64,000 bases of DNA from JACKIC01 sp964543795 (GTDB lineage Bacteria; Planctomycetota; UBA1135; UBA2386): NCBI GenBank assembly GCA_964543795.1, contig CAZIZN010000006.1:1-64000 (forward strand), in the 5' to 3' direction. This document shows positions 8,476 to 20,542 of the stretch, one piece after another. The notes below the pieces were generated by a model. The model was not told the origin of the DNA, did not search any database, and saw only the letters and a program-made list of their open reading frames with translations. How positions within the stretch are numbered: the first letter of the stretch is position 1; each line of letters starts with the position of its first letter. Both the position numbers and the translations under genes were made by a program.

Positions 8476-9699
8476 ATGCCGATCTTCGAGTACAAGGCGA
8501 TCGACGGGGCCAACAAGCAGAAGCGCGGCATCATCGACGCCGACACGGCCCGCGACGCCCGCCAGAAGCTCAAGCGCGAGCAGCTCTACGTCACCGACAT
8601 CCGCGAGGCGCGCGCCAAGAAGCAGGGCGCGATGCGCATCCGCGGTGTGACCGGCGTCGAGACGCCGAACAAGCAGCGCACCGAACAGATCGCCGCCGTG
8701 ACGCGCCAGATGGCGTCCCTGCTGCAGGCCGGCATCCCGCTGGCGGAAGCGCTGCGCATGGTCATCGAGCAGGCGCCCGACAAGAAGATCGAGAGCGCCT
8801 TCCGCGACATCCGCGAGAAGGTGACCCAGGGTGTGCCGTTCGGCGACGCCGTGCTGCAGCACCCGGGGTACTTCACCGACCTCTACTCGAACATGGTCAA
8901 GGCGGGCGAGTCCTCGGGCGCGCTCGACAAGGTGCTCGTGCGCCTCGCCGGCTTCCTGCAGGCCCAGACCCGCCTCAAGAACAAGGTCGGCGCGGCGATG
9001 ATCTACCCGCTGGTCATGTCGACCGTCGGCGTGATCGTCGTCGCCGTGCTGATGGTGTTCGTCGTGCCGCGCGTGACCCAGCTCATCAAGGGCCGCGGTC
9101 AGGAGCTGCCGCTGCCCACGCACGTCCTGATCACGATCTCCGACTTCCTGGTCTCCTACTGGCTGCTCGTCCTGGTGGGCGTGCTGCTGCTCTCGATCGC
9201 GTTCCAGCTCTTCATCCACAGCGAGAAGGGAGGGCTGCTCTGGGACTCGCTGAAGCTCCGGCTGCCGGTGTTCGGCGACCTCATGCGCAAGCAGGCCATG
9301 GCCCGCTTCTCCGTGACGCTGGCCACCCTGCTGCGCTCCGGCGTGCCCGCGATGCAGGCGCTGCAGGTCACCAAGAGCGTGCTCGACAACAAGGTCCTGC
9401 AGAACGCGCTGCAGAACGTGCACGACCGCGTGCTCGAAGGCACCGACATCGCGACCCCGATGAAGAGCAGCGGCGTGTTCCCGCCGACCATCTCGTACAT
9501 GGTCGGTGTCGGCGAGCAGGCCGGCAACCTCGAAGAGATGCTCGAACGCATCGGCGCGACCTACGACGAGGAGGTCGACCTCGCCACCAGCAAGCTCACC
9601 TCGGTGCTCGAGCCGATCATCATCGTGATCCTCGCCTGCATCGTCGCCGGCATCGTCATCGCGATCGTGATGCCGCTGCTGCAGCTGCAGCGCGCCTAG
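8476..9699 (+). CDS. gspF: Type II secretion inner-membrane platform protein GspF (PilC family)
   Basis: Inner-membrane platform on which GspE acts. 407 aa, the expected length. Two repeated T2SSF cytoplasmic domains are visible: TRQMASLLQAGIPLAEAL in the first and SVTLATLLRSGVPAMQAL in the second, each followed by a GExSG/GExAG turn (KAGESSGALDKVL, GVGEQAGNLEEML). Three long hydrophobic segments follow the family pattern. The final codons (LQLQRA-stop) are themselves the start of the tandem repeat that fills the downstream intergenic region. No pseudopilin or prepilin peptidase gene is in the window. Confidence 0.95.
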   Translation: MPIFEYKAIDGANKQKRGIIDADTARDARQKLKREQLYVTDIREARAKKQGAMRIRGVTGVETPNKQRTEQIAAVTRQMASLLQAGIPLAEALRMVIEQAPDKKIESAFRDIREKVTQGVPFGDAVLQHPGYFTDLYSNMVKAGESSGALDKVLVRLAGFLQAQTRLKNKVGAAMIYPLVMSTVGVIVVAVLMVFVVPRVTQLIKGRGQELPLPTHVLITISDFLVSYWLLVLVGVLLLSIAFQLFIHSEKGGLLWDSLKLRLPVFGDLMRKQAMARFSVTLATLLRSGVPAMQALQVTKSVLDNKVLQNALQNVHDRVLEGTDIATPMKSSGVFPPTISYMVGVGEQAGNLEEMLERIGATYDEEVDLATSKLTSVLEPIIIVILACIVAGIVIAIVMPLLQLQRA

Positions 9700-10130
9700 C
9701 GCGCAGCAGCTCCCGCAGCGGCAGCTCCCGCCGGCGCTCGNNNNNNNNNNNNNNNNNNNNNNNNNNNNNNNNNNNNNNNNNNNNNNNNNNNNNNNNNNNN
9801 NNNNNNNNNNNNNNNNNNNNNNNNNNNNNNNNNNNNNNNNACGGCGAAACGCGCACCCTGGCGCCGGCACGCGCCGGCGAGACCCGGCTGCAGCTTGCAG
9901 CGCGCCTAGCGCGCAGCAGCTCCCGCAGCGGCAGCTCCCGCCGGCGCTCGGCGTTCACCACCACGGCGAAACGCGCACCCTGGCGCCGGCACGCGCCGGC
10001 GAGACCCGGCTGCAGCTGCAGCGCGCGTAGCGCGCAGCACCTCCAGCAACGGCCTCCCCCGCCGGCGCTCGGCGGTCCGCACCACGGCGAACACGACCCA
10101 CGGCCGCCGGCACGCGCCGGCGAGACCCCC
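9687..10130 (+). repeat. ~122-bp tandem repeat overlapping the gspF stop, interrupted by assembly gap
   Basis: Three copies are visible. Bases 9691-9740 and 9901-9950 are identical over 50 bp. The second half of the unit occurs at 9841-9895 and again at 9963-10014. A third, diverged copy runs from about 10020 to 10130. The period is 121-122 bp. Each unit carries two hairpins, GCGCGC-CTA-GCGCGC and CGCCGGC-ACGC-GCCGGCG. The array lies between convergent gspF and glnN, so the hairpins may end transcription from both sides. Confidence 0.9.
9741..9840. other. Assembly gap of 100 N
   Basis: Exactly 100 undetermined bases, a conventional placeholder for a gap of unknown size. It lies inside the tandem repeat, after the first 50 bp of one unit and before the last ~60 bp of another. 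The repeat itself probably broke the assembly. Confidence 0.98.
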
Positions 10131-10132
10131 CC

Positions 10133-12316
<2,184 letters not shown>

Positions 12317-12526
12317 GAAAGGGACCTCTCCGAGGGATTGCAGTGAGGAATCGGGGACCGGATGCAACCCAGCACACTAGCCCTTCCCCGCATGGAAAAC
12401 AGCAGACCCGCTCGCGGGGCTTCGGCACGCTCGTTCCACCTGTTTCTCCACAGCGCGGAGAACCCGCCCGCCGCACCCCCGGCACCGTTTGCAGCGACCG
12501 CGCCACCACGTAGCCTGCCCGCGTCC

Positions 12527-13759
12527 ATGCCCGGTCTCGACACGATGCGTCTCCTGGTGCAAGGCAGCCTCTCCGTCTGGCTGGGCGCCTGCGCGTCGGC
12601 GCCGCCGATCGAAGCGCCGCGCGCGGCCATCCACGCCGAATGGCTTCCGGGCCCCGCGTACGACACCGCGGCGGACGGCGCGATCGCGGTGCAGGTCGAT
12701 CTCTTCGCCGTGCGCCTGCCGCAGGGTGGCGAACCGCTCGACCAGCAGGTGGCCCTCGTCGCAGCGAGCGGTGGCCAACCGTTCCGCGGTGCCGTTCCCC
12801 TGGCCGGGGCGACGGTCCTGCCCACCGAAGGACTCGAAGCGTGGCCGCGCGCCGACGAAGCGGCGGGCAGCGACGATCGCTCTGCGTGCGCTTCCGGCGA
12901 GGTGGTCGTGCTGCCCGGCGCGGCGACGGTCGTGCGCATCGAACCCGCGCTCGTGCCGGCCGTGCAGCTGGGGCTCGGGGAGCGCGGCCTGGTCGTGACC
13001 CTGCTGACCCGCGACGCGGAGGGCTTCCTGCTGCGCACCGCCCTCGCACCCGGGCCGACGACCCTCGGGCCTCGCGGTTGGTTCTTCCCTTCGGCGCAGG
13101 TGCCCGGCGCCGCCGGCTGCCTCTTGCTGCTGCGTCCGGCCGGCGAAGCGACGGCCGGACAGCTCGCGGCCGCGCGGGCGAGCCTCGGGCAAGAGCCGCC
13201 GCCGGCCCCGACGCTGCTCGCCAGCCAGCTCGCCGTCGTCGAGAACAGCATCGGTGCCCAGAACCGGCGCGGAGCCCTGATCGCGCTCGCGGCGCGATGC
13301 GGCACGCCCATCGTCATCGACGTGGTGCTCTCCGCCGACGAACGCACGCTGATCGACCTGAGCCGCGCCGCCGCCGACACTCCGGCCGACGCTCCGGACT
13401 TCGCCTGGGAGTTCTCGCGACGGCTCGGGCTGGCCCTGGTGCGGCGCCAGGAGCGCGGCGACGTGCCGCCGGAATTGCTCGCCTGCCTGCGCCGGCACTT
13501 CGGCGCCCTCGACGACGACCCCGTGGGCCTCGAATCGATCCTGCACGCCAGCGCCGATTCGGCATCGTTCTGGCGGGCGGTGCAGAGCGAGAACGTGCTG
13601 GCGCTCGCCGACCGCTCCGCGGCGCGGCGCCTGCGGGCCACGGACTGGCTGGTCGCGCGCGGCGCGGCGATCGACGGCTACGACCCCCTGGCGCCCGCGG
13701 AGGCGCGCAAACGCGCGCTGCGGCAAGCCCAGGTGCGGGCCGCGGAGTCCGGTCGATGA
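12527..13759 (+). CDS. Lipoprotein of unknown function
   Basis: 410 aa from ATG 12527 (ATG 12545 is also possible). The N-terminus MRLLVQGSLSVWLGACASAP has a lipobox, LGA-C, so the product should be lipid-anchored. The rest is soluble, rich in Ala, Leu and Arg, with no motif that I recognise. A TAGCCT hexamer at 12511-12516, ten bases before the start, may be a -10 element of a near-leaderless mRNA. The stop overlaps the ATG of the AsmA-like gene, so the lipoprotein and that giant envelope protein are probably made together. Confidence 0.75.
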   Translation: MPGLDTMRLLVQGSLSVWLGACASAPPIEAPRAAIHAEWLPGPAYDTAADGAIAVQVDLFAVRLPQGGEPLDQQVALVAASGGQPFRGAVPLAGATVLPTEGLEAWPRADEAAGSDDRSACASGEVVVLPGAATVVRIEPALVPAVQLGLGERGLVVTLLTRDAEGFLLRTALAPGPTTLGPRGWFFPSAQVPGAAGCLLLLRPAGEATAGQLAAARASLGQEPPPAPTLLASQLAVVENSIGAQNRRGALIALAARCGTPIVIDVVLSADERTLIDLSRAAADTPADAPDFAWEFSRRLGLALVRRQERGDVPPELLACLRRHFGALDDDPVGLESILHASADSASFWRAVQSENVLALADRSAARRLRATDWLVARGAAIDGYDPLAPAEARKRALRQAQVRAAESGR

Positions 13760-16700
13760 CCGCTGCGCGACCCCGCCGCTGGCGCCGCCGGCTGCTCTGG
13801 TTCGGGCTGCTCCTGGTGCTGCTGCGGCTCGCCCTCGCGCTCGCGCTGCCGTGGCTCGTCGACCTCGGCGCCGGCTTCGCCGGCCTCTCGGCTCGCTACG
13901 GCAGCGGCTCGCTGTCGCTCTTCGGCCTCGCCTTGCAGTTCGACGACCTCGAACTGCGCGACCGCGCGCGCCCCGACGCCGAGCCGCTGGTGCGCTGCGC
14001 CCGACTGCGCGTCGACGGCGCCACGCGAGCGCTCCTGCGCGGCGCCCTCGCAGTCGACGACGTGACGCTCACGGGGGTCTCGGTGCGGTTGACGCGCGAC
14101 GCCACGGGCGCCTGGCAGCTGCCGGCCGCGGGCGCGACCGCGGCGGGGCCGGCCGCGGCGCCGCCCGCGGCAACCGCGGCCACACCGGCGGAACCCCGGA
14201 CGTTCGATCTGCCGATCGCGCTGGGCTCGCTGCGCGTGCACGACCTGAGCGTCTCGGTCACCACGCACACGGCCGACGGCGGCACCGCGTCCACCGAGAC
14301 CTGGCTGCTCGACCTCAGCGTGCAGGACCTCGGCCACCCCGACCGGCCGGGCCGCATCGACGTGCGGCTGCACGACCGGAGCCGGCTCGACCACGTGGCG
14401 CTGCGCGCCACCGCAGCGCTGGCCGGCGACCGCGCCGACCTCACCTTCGCCGTCACCGCGCGCGGCCTGCGCCTCGCCTCGCCGTTGCTCGACCCGATCT
14501 GCGCGCCGTTCGGGCCGCGCGCGCACCAGGCCGACGCCGAACTGCGCGGCCGCTGTTCGCTGCAGAGCCGCGCGGCACCCGCGTCGCTGGCGATCGACGC
14601 GGAGCTCGAGGGCACGCTCGCGCTCGACGGAGTCGAGGCCGCCGAACTGCGCGCGACGGCCGGGCCGGGCACGGCCGACTCGGCGGTGCCGTTCGCGCTG
14701 CGGCTGGCGATTCCCCGCCTCGTGCAGGATCTCTCGATCACGGCCGGCGAACTCGGCCTCGGCGAGGCGATCGCGGTCCGCGGCACGCTGGCCGGCACGG
14801 GCATCGCGCTGGAGACCCTGCGGCCGTGGCTCGCGGCGCGAGGCGTCGAATGGCCCCCCAGCGCCGATTTGAGCGCACGGTTCGCGTTCGGCGAAGACGG
14901 CGGGCGACTGTCGGCTTCGGTGCAGGACTTCGTGTGGCGCGCGGGCGACCAGACGGTCGCCCTGCCGCGCGCGGAACTCGTGGGCCTGACGACGAACGGT
15001 GGTGAACTCGCGATCGAGGCGCTGCGCGGCGACGGGCCGCGGCTCGCGGTGACGCATTCGCCCGACGGCGGTCTCGAACTCGGCGGCATCCGCCTGCGCC
15101 CGCCGCCCGCGGCACCCGGCGCCCCGCCCGCGGCGCAACCCGCCGCCCCCGCACCCGCTGCGGCCCTGCCCACCGTGCGCGTGGGCGCGCTCGACTGGCG
15201 CGGCCTCGCTCTGGTCTGGCGCGACGCGCACAAGGACCCGGTCGCCGAACTCCGGGTCGAGGACCTCGAACTGTCGGGACAGGGCCTCGCCCTGGCGTGC
15301 GACGCGCCGCCCGGCACGGCGCTCGTGCGCGCCGCGGTGCCCGGCATCGCCGAGCGCTTCGAGGGAACGCTGCGGCTCGCGCCGGTGGTCGGCGGCGCCG
15401 ACCTCGAACTGGCGGCGAACGCCCGCGGCCTGACGCTGGCGCAGCTCGCGCCGTGGTTCGCGCCCCTCGGCATCGCCCCGGCCTGGCAGTCGGCGGCGCT
15501 CGATCTGTCCGCGCAGGCCAGCGTGCGCGCCGCGCCCGCCGGCGTCCAGGCCACCGCCGCCCTGCGCGATCTGCGCCTCCTCGACGGCCCGACCGAGCTG
15601 CTGCGCATCGACCGTGCCGGCATCGACGGCGTGGACACGACGCCGGGCGGCGCTCCCTACGGCACGCTCGAACTCGGCGGCGTCCGCGTCGCGGTCGAAC
15701 GGCGCGACGCGGCGCACCTGCGCATCGCCGGCGTCGACCTGCTACTGCCGGGCCCCGACGAGCCCGGCCGCTGGCAGGTGGCGCTCGACGCCGGGCTCAG
15801 CGCCTCGGCCGCCGGCACGCGCACGTTCGACCTCGGCCTCGGCATCGAGGGCCTCGTCGACCGCACGTCGCTGCGCGGCACGCTGCGCCGGCAGGGCAGC
15901 ACGACCGCGGTCGATGCGGCGCTCGCCGTGACCGGACTGCGCGGTCGGGAGCTCGGCTGGGTGCTGCCGCCCGGCGTGGAGGCGCGGTTCACCGACGGCA
16001 GTCTCGCAGCGACCCTCGCGGCGACCGCCGATGCGACGAACGGCGCGCTCACGATCGATCTGCAGCAACTGGCACTGCGCGACGGCACCCGGGAACTGGG
16101 CGCGGTCGACGCGGTGCAGGCGCAGGTCCTCGAGGCCTCGACGGCGCGCCTGCACATCGGCCGCATCGCGGTGCGCGGCGTGCGGGCCGCCGCCGCGATC
16201 GACCCGGCGGGCTTCGAAGTACTCGGCCTCTACTTCGGGACCGCACCGCCGCCCCCGCCGGCCGCCGCCGCGGTGCGCATGCCGCCCCCGCCGGCCGTCG
16301 CGCCGCGCGAGGTGCGCCTGGACGCCTTCGAGTGGGACGCGACGCTGCGGTTGCAGGACCGGACCGCCGACGCCGAGCCGCTCGTCGCGACGGCGACGGC
16401 GCGGTTGCTCGAACCGTGGCGCGACGACGCCGATCCCGACGAGGCGCCGCCGCTGCAGCTGCGCCTCGAAGCCGGCGCTGCACCGATCTGCCGCGCGCTG
16501 GCGATCGACCTGCGTGTGCAGCCCTTCCTGCTCGACCCCGCGCTGTCGGCGACGCTCGTCGTCGAGGGCCTGGACACGACCGCGATCCCGCGCGTCCTGC
16601 CGTCGCTGCGCCCGTTCGTCGACGGCCGCGCCACGGCCGCCAGCCTGCGCGCCAAGGCCGCCGTCGAGCTGCACCTGCGCCGACGCACGCCGACCGTGTT

Positions 16701-18342
16701 CGACTTCGGCAAGCCGTTCGGCGCGACCCTGCACCTCGAGGACGTCTGGTTCGGCGATGCGGACGGCGAGCCGTTCGCTGCCGTGCCCGAGGCCGAACTC
16801 TCCCTGCGTTCGATCGACGCGGCGACGGGCGACGTCTTCGTGCGCCGCATCGAGATCGTCGACCCCGAAGTGCGCGCCACGCGCACCGCGGACGGCCTCG
16901 AGTTCGGCGGGATGCTGCTGCGCACGCCGCCAGCGCCGGCGAACGCCGAACCGCGACCGGCCCCGTCCGCCGCGCCCGCCGGCGAAGTCGCGATCGACCT
17001 GTTGCGCCTGCAGGGCCTGCGTCTGGACCTGCGGGACACCACCACGGCGATCCCGACCCACCTGCCGATCGCCGGCCTCGGCGTCGAGCTGCGCGGCTTC
17101 ACGACGCGCGCGTTGCGCGAAGCCGTGCCGTTCACCTTCGACGTCGAACTCGAAGGCGGCGACCTCGAACTCGATCGCCGCGTCGCGTCCAGTTCGCTGC
17201 TGGCGGGCGTCGTGAAGTCGACGGGCGCGGCGGTGGCGCTGCAGCGCAACCAGCACGAGCGCGAGCAGCGGCGCTTCGTCGAGGAAGTCACCGCGAAGGG
17301 CCGCCTCACGCTGTATCCCGTCCCGGTCGGCGAGATCTCGGCTCGCGTCGACGCCTTCGAACTGCAGACGCTGCGTGGACTGGCCGCCGGGTCCGGCATC
17401 GAGATCGCGGACGGCATGCTCGACCTCGCGGCCGAGATCGAATTGCGCGGCGCAGCCGGCGGACGCATCGCCACGGAGCCCGTGTTCACGCATCTGTCGA
17501 TCAGCGAACCTCCCGGCGGTCCGATCTCGACCTACCTGCGCCTGCCCGCGCCGCTGGACACCGTCCTGTTCCTGCTGAAGAACGACGCCGGCGAACACCG
17601 TCTGCCGATCCTGGTCCGCCCCGAGGGCCAGCGCATCGACGCCGAGACCATCCGCGACTCGGCCGTCGAGGCGATCGCGCTGCTGATCGCCGACGCGATC
17701 GGCAGCACGCCGATGCGCGCGATCTCGACGCTGACGGGCTTCTTCGGCCTCACGGGCCCCGCCGACCTCGAAGCGCTCGCGTGCACCGCGACGTTCGCCA
17801 CCGGCGCCACCACGCCGGACCTCGCGCGCACGGCGGAACTCGCCGAGGTCCTGCTGGCCGACCCGCAGCGCAGGCTCGTGCTGCGCCACGAGCCCGGCAG
17901 CGACGACGCGGCCAGGGTCGCGGCCATGGCGAACCCGCCGCAAGAGCACGTGCACCGGTCCATCGCCGAACTGCGCCGGCAACGGGCCGGGCTGCTGCGC
18001 GAGCGCGAGCCGATCGCCGCGCGCCTGTTCGCGTTGCTCGCCGCGGCCAGGGTCCAGGACAGCCTGCCGCTGCAGCATCGGCTGCAGGACCTCGACCATC
18101 GCCTCGGCGCACTCGAAGCGACGCTCGACGACCTGCTGGGCATGCTCGCGGAAACCGGCGAACGGGCCGCCGCACGGCGCACCCGGGCCGCCCTGCGCGA
18201 CCTCGGCGAGATCCGGCTGCGCGCCGTGCGGGACCTGTTCCGCCCCCACCTCGGCGCCGACACCGACCGCCGCATCGAACTTCGGGCGCCGCGCACGGGT
18301 GCCCGCGAGGGTCCGGGCCACGTACAGATCACGGTCCGCTGA
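13756..18342 (+). CDS. AsmA-like giant envelope protein (DUF748-like)
   Basis: 1528 aa. One N-terminal membrane helix (LLWFGLLLVLLRLALALALP) anchors a very long periplasmic region. It begins with the AsmA/DUF748 pattern: short strands of alternating residues and 'LRVDGATRALLRGALAVDDVTLTGVSVRL'-type segments. The middle holds several Ala/Pro-rich linkers separating repeated beta-rich blocks that start with similar phrases (VRVGALDWRGLAL, VRLDAFEWDATL, VAIDLLRLQGLRL). The last ~140 residues are predicted alpha-helical coiled coil. AsmA-like proteins form lipid-transporting grooves between the inner and outer membranes; that role is inferred. The start was chosen at the ATGA overlap with the lipoprotein gene. 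Confidence 0.75.
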   Translation: MTAARPRRWRRRLLWFGLLLVLLRLALALALPWLVDLGAGFAGLSARYGSGSLSLFGLALQFDDLELRDRARPDAEPLVRCARLRVDGATRALLRGALAVDDVTLTGVSVRLTRDATGAWQLPAAGATAAGPAAAPPAATAATPAEPRTFDLPIALGSLRVHDLSVSVTTHTADGGTASTETWLLDLSVQDLGHPDRPGRIDVRLHDRSRLDHVALRATAALAGDRADLTFAVTARGLRLASPLLDPICAPFGPRAHQADAELRGRCSLQSRAAPASLAIDAELEGTLALDGVEAAELRATAGPGTADSAVPFALRLAIPRLVQDLSITAGELGLGEAIAVRGTLAGTGIALETLRPWLAARGVEWPPSADLSARFAFGEDGGRLSASVQDFVWRAGDQTVALPRAELVGLTTNGGELAIEALRGDGPRLAVTHSPDGGLELGGIRLRPPPAAPGAPPAAQPAAPAPAAALPTVRVGALDWRGLALVWRDAHKDPVAELRVEDLELSGQGLALACDAPPGTALVRAAVPGIAERFEGTLRLAPVVGGADLELAANARGLTLAQLAPWFAPLGIAPAWQSAALDLSAQASVRAAPAGVQATAALRDLRLLDGPTELLRIDRAGIDGVDTTPGGAPYGTLELGGVRVAVERRDAAHLRIAGVDLLLPGPDEPGRWQVALDAGLSASAAGTRTFDLGLGIEGLVDRTSLRGTLRRQGSTTAVDAALAVTGLRGRELGWVLPPGVEARFTDGSLAATLAATADATNGALTIDLQQLALRDGTRELGAVDAVQAQVLEASTARLHIGRIAVRGVRAAAAIDPAGFEVLGLYFGTAPPPPPAAAAVRMPPPPAVAPREVRLDAFEWDATLRLQDRTADAEPLVATATARLLEPWRDDADPDEAPPLQLRLEAGAAPICRALAIDLRVQPFLLDPALSATLVVEGLDTTAIPRVLPSLRPFVDGRATAASLRAKAAVELHLRRRTPTVFDFGKPFGATLHLEDVWFGDADGEPFAAVPEAELSLRSIDAATGDVFVRRIEIVDPEVRATRTADGLEFGGMLLRTPPAPANAEPRPAPSAAPAGEVAIDLLRLQGLRLDLRDTTTAIPTHLPIAGLGVELRGFTTRALREAVPFTFDVELEGGDLELDRRVASSSLLAGVVKSTGAAVALQRNQHEREQRRFVEEVTAKGRLTLYPVPVGEISARVDAFELQTLRGLAAGSGIEIADGMLDLAAEIELRGAAGGRIATEPVFTHLSISEPPGGPISTYLRLPAPLDTVLFLLKNDAGEHRLPILVRPEGQRIDAETIRDSAVEAIALLIADAIGSTPMRAISTLTGFFGLTGPADLEALACTATFATGATTPDLARTAELAEVLLADPQRRLVLRHEPGSDDAARVAAMANPPQEHVHRSIAELRRQRAGLLREREPIAARLFALLAAARVQDSLPLQHRLQDLDHRLGALEATLDDLLGMLAETGERAAARRTRAALRDLGEIRLRAVRDLFRPHLGADTDRRIELRAPRTGAREGPGHVQITVR

Positions 18343-18441
18343 CCGCCTGCCCCTGGCCGGGCGCAGGCCACCTGTGGTCCAATGCCGATACGGCCCGTTA
18401 CCCGCGGGCCCGTCCCGCCGCCGGCGTCTACCGATCCCGCG

Positions 18442-20511
18442 ATGAACCCAACCCTCGTAGCCAGCGCCTTCTCGATCGCCTTCGTCGCAGCGGCCGCGAA
18501 CCTCGCAGGCCAGACCGCCGCGGCCAACCCGCAGCGCCCGATCCGCCCGGTCGAGTCGGTCCGCCCCCAGCAGAAGGTCCTCGCCGACGCGCGCCGGATC
18601 GACGACCTGCTGACCCGCAGCCTCGCGCGCGAGCAGTTGGAGCCCGCACCGATCGTCGACGACGCGACCTTCCTGCGGCGCACCTACCTGTCGATCCTGG
18701 GCCGGATCCCGACCCTCGCCGAGACCGAGACCTTCCTCGCCGACGCCTCGGCCGACAAGCGCCACACCCTCGTCGACCGCCTGCTCGATTCGCCCGGTCG
18801 CACCAGCCACTTCACGAACTTCTGGTTCGACCTGCTGCGCGTGAAGTCGCGGCAGCGGCAGCTCAGCGGGGAGCCGTTCGCCCACTACGTGCGCGAGGCC
18901 GTGCAGAAGGACAAGCCGTACGACGTGTTCGTGCGCGAGATGCTGGTGGCCGAGGGCGCTGCCCACTCCGAGGGCAACGGCGCCACGGGCTACCTGCTGC
19001 GCGACATGAACATGCCGCACGACGCGATGGCGAACACGCTGCGGCTGTTCCTCGGCACGCGGCTCGAGTGCGCGCAGTGCCACAACCACCCGTTCGACGT
19101 CTGGACGCAGAAGGAGTTCTTCGCGATGGCCGCGTTCTTCGGCGGCCTGCGCTACCGCGACGACGGGCTCGCGGCGAACCTCACCGGCATGCGCGCCGAG
19201 CTGGCCAAGGCCGACGAACGCACGCGCCAACAGGCCCAGCAGCTGCTGCGCCGCATGAGCCAGGGCATCTCGGGCAAGGGCACGGGCGTCGAAGCGCTGC
19301 CGCGCGACTACAAGTACGACGACGCCAAGCCGGGCACGCGGGTCGTGGCCGACACGCTGTTCGGCCAGGACGTCAAGCTCGACTTCCCGAAGCTCACGCA
19401 GTCCGAGACCAAACGCAACCGCGCGCGCAACCAGCGCCCACCCGAAGCCGATTCCCGCGCCGCGCTCGCCGACTGGCTGACCAACCGCAAGAACCCGATG
19501 TTCACGAAGGTGATCGCCGGCCGCATGTGGGCCCGCACCTTCGGCGCTCCGCTGACCGACTCGGTGGACGACTGGAAGAAGGACACCCGGCCGCAGCACC
19601 CCGAGTTGTTCCTTTTCCTCGAGAAGCTCATGGTCGAGGTCGACTACGACCTGCGGCAGTTCGAGCGCGTGCTGGCCCACACGCAGCTGTTCCAGCGCGA
19701 GAGCCAGCCAGCGCCCGAGGACGGCTCGCCGGTGCCCTTCCGCGGCCCGCTCCTGCGGCGCATGAGCGCCGAACAGATGTGGGACTCGCTGCTGACGCTG
19801 GTGTTCGCCGACGTCGACGAACGACTGCGGCCCCTCGACGCGAATGCGCGCGAGGTCTACGCGCAGCAGCAGCAGCTCGCCAAGGCGGACGCCGCCGAGA
19901 TCCTGGCCCTGGCCGACCGCAGCAATCCGATGGCGATGCAGGCCCAGGCGCAGCGCCAGCAGGAGGTGCGGCAGCAGCTCGCCGCCGACGCCGAACTGCA
20001 GAAGCGCGCCCGGCCGCTGCTGCAGAAGCTGGCGCAGGCGCGCCGCGAAGGCGACCAGCAACAGGTGATCGCGATCGCGCAGGAACTCGAACGCATCGGC
20101 CTGCCGCTGGGCCAGCGCGCCGGCCGCGGTCGCGAAGGCGACATGCTGCGGGCCAGCGACCTGCAGCAGCCGGCGAACCCGTCGCACCTGCTGCGGCAGT
20201 TCGGCCAGTCCGATCGCGAGACCATCGACGCCAGTTCGACCGACGCGACCGTGCCGCAGGTGCTGACGTTGCTCAACGGCTTCCTCGACCAGCGCGTGCT
20301 GCAGGGTCAGTCGGCCCTGCGCGCCGGCATCGAGACCGCCGAGAACGGCGAGCGCCGCGTGCGTATCGCGTTCCTCACCACCCTCAACCGCGCCCCCGAC
20401 GACGACGAACTGCTGACCTGGCGCAAGGCGATCGCCGTGCACGGCGAAAACGCGGTCCGCGACCTCGTCTGGGTGCTCTGCAACAGCAACGAATTCCGCT
20501 TCGTCCAGTGA
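18442..20511 (+). CDS. DUF1549/DUF1553 domain secreted protein
   Basis: 689 aa with a signal peptide (MNPTLVASAFSIAFVAAAANLAGQ). The DUF1549 part begins with the typical IDDLLTRSLAREQLEPAPIVDDATFLRRTYLSILGRIPT stretch and contains CAQCHNHPFDVW, a heme-c-like CxxCH motif. The DUF1553 part contains ALADWLTNRKNPMFTKVIAGRMWARTFG. This architecture is almost confined to Planctomycetota and related phyla; its biochemical role is not established. The start at 18442 gives a clean signal peptide, whereas the frame is open 60 bp further upstream. The DUF1501 gene follows after 31 bp, the usual partner. Confidence 0.9.
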   Translation: MNPTLVASAFSIAFVAAAANLAGQTAAANPQRPIRPVESVRPQQKVLADARRIDDLLTRSLAREQLEPAPIVDDATFLRRTYLSILGRIPTLAETETFLADASADKRHTLVDRLLDSPGRTSHFTNFWFDLLRVKSRQRQLSGEPFAHYVREAVQKDKPYDVFVREMLVAEGAAHSEGNGATGYLLRDMNMPHDAMANTLRLFLGTRLECAQCHNHPFDVWTQKEFFAMAAFFGGLRYRDDGLAANLTGMRAELAKADERTRQQAQQLLRRMSQGISGKGTGVEALPRDYKYDDAKPGTRVVADTLFGQDVKLDFPKLTQSETKRNRARNQRPPEADSRAALADWLTNRKNPMFTKVIAGRMWARTFGAPLTDSVDDWKKDTRPQHPELFLFLEKLMVEVDYDLRQFERVLAHTQLFQRESQPAPEDGSPVPFRGPLLRRMSAEQMWDSLLTLVFADVDERLRPLDANAREVYAQQQQLAKADAAEILALADRSNPMAMQAQAQRQQEVRQQLAADAELQKRARPLLQKLAQARREGDQQQVIAIAQELERIGLPLGQRAGRGREGDMLRASDLQQPANPSHLLRQFGQSDRETIDASSTDATVPQVLTLLNGFLDQRVLQGQSALRAGIETAENGERRVRIAFLTTLNRAPDDDELLTWRKAIAVHGENAVRDLVWVLCNSNEFRFVQ

Positions 20512-20542
20512 GCCGCAGCCAACCCCTTCGAAGACCACGCCG

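Noticed and set aside
9687..10130. CRISPR array
   Set aside because: The unit is ~122 bp of contiguous repeat with no unique spacers, no cas genes are near, and the copies diverge along their whole length.
12362..12526. Upstream extension of the lipoprotein to 12362
   Set aside because: It would bury the lipobox signal peptide behind 55 Pro/Ser-rich residues and overlap the glnN promoter region.
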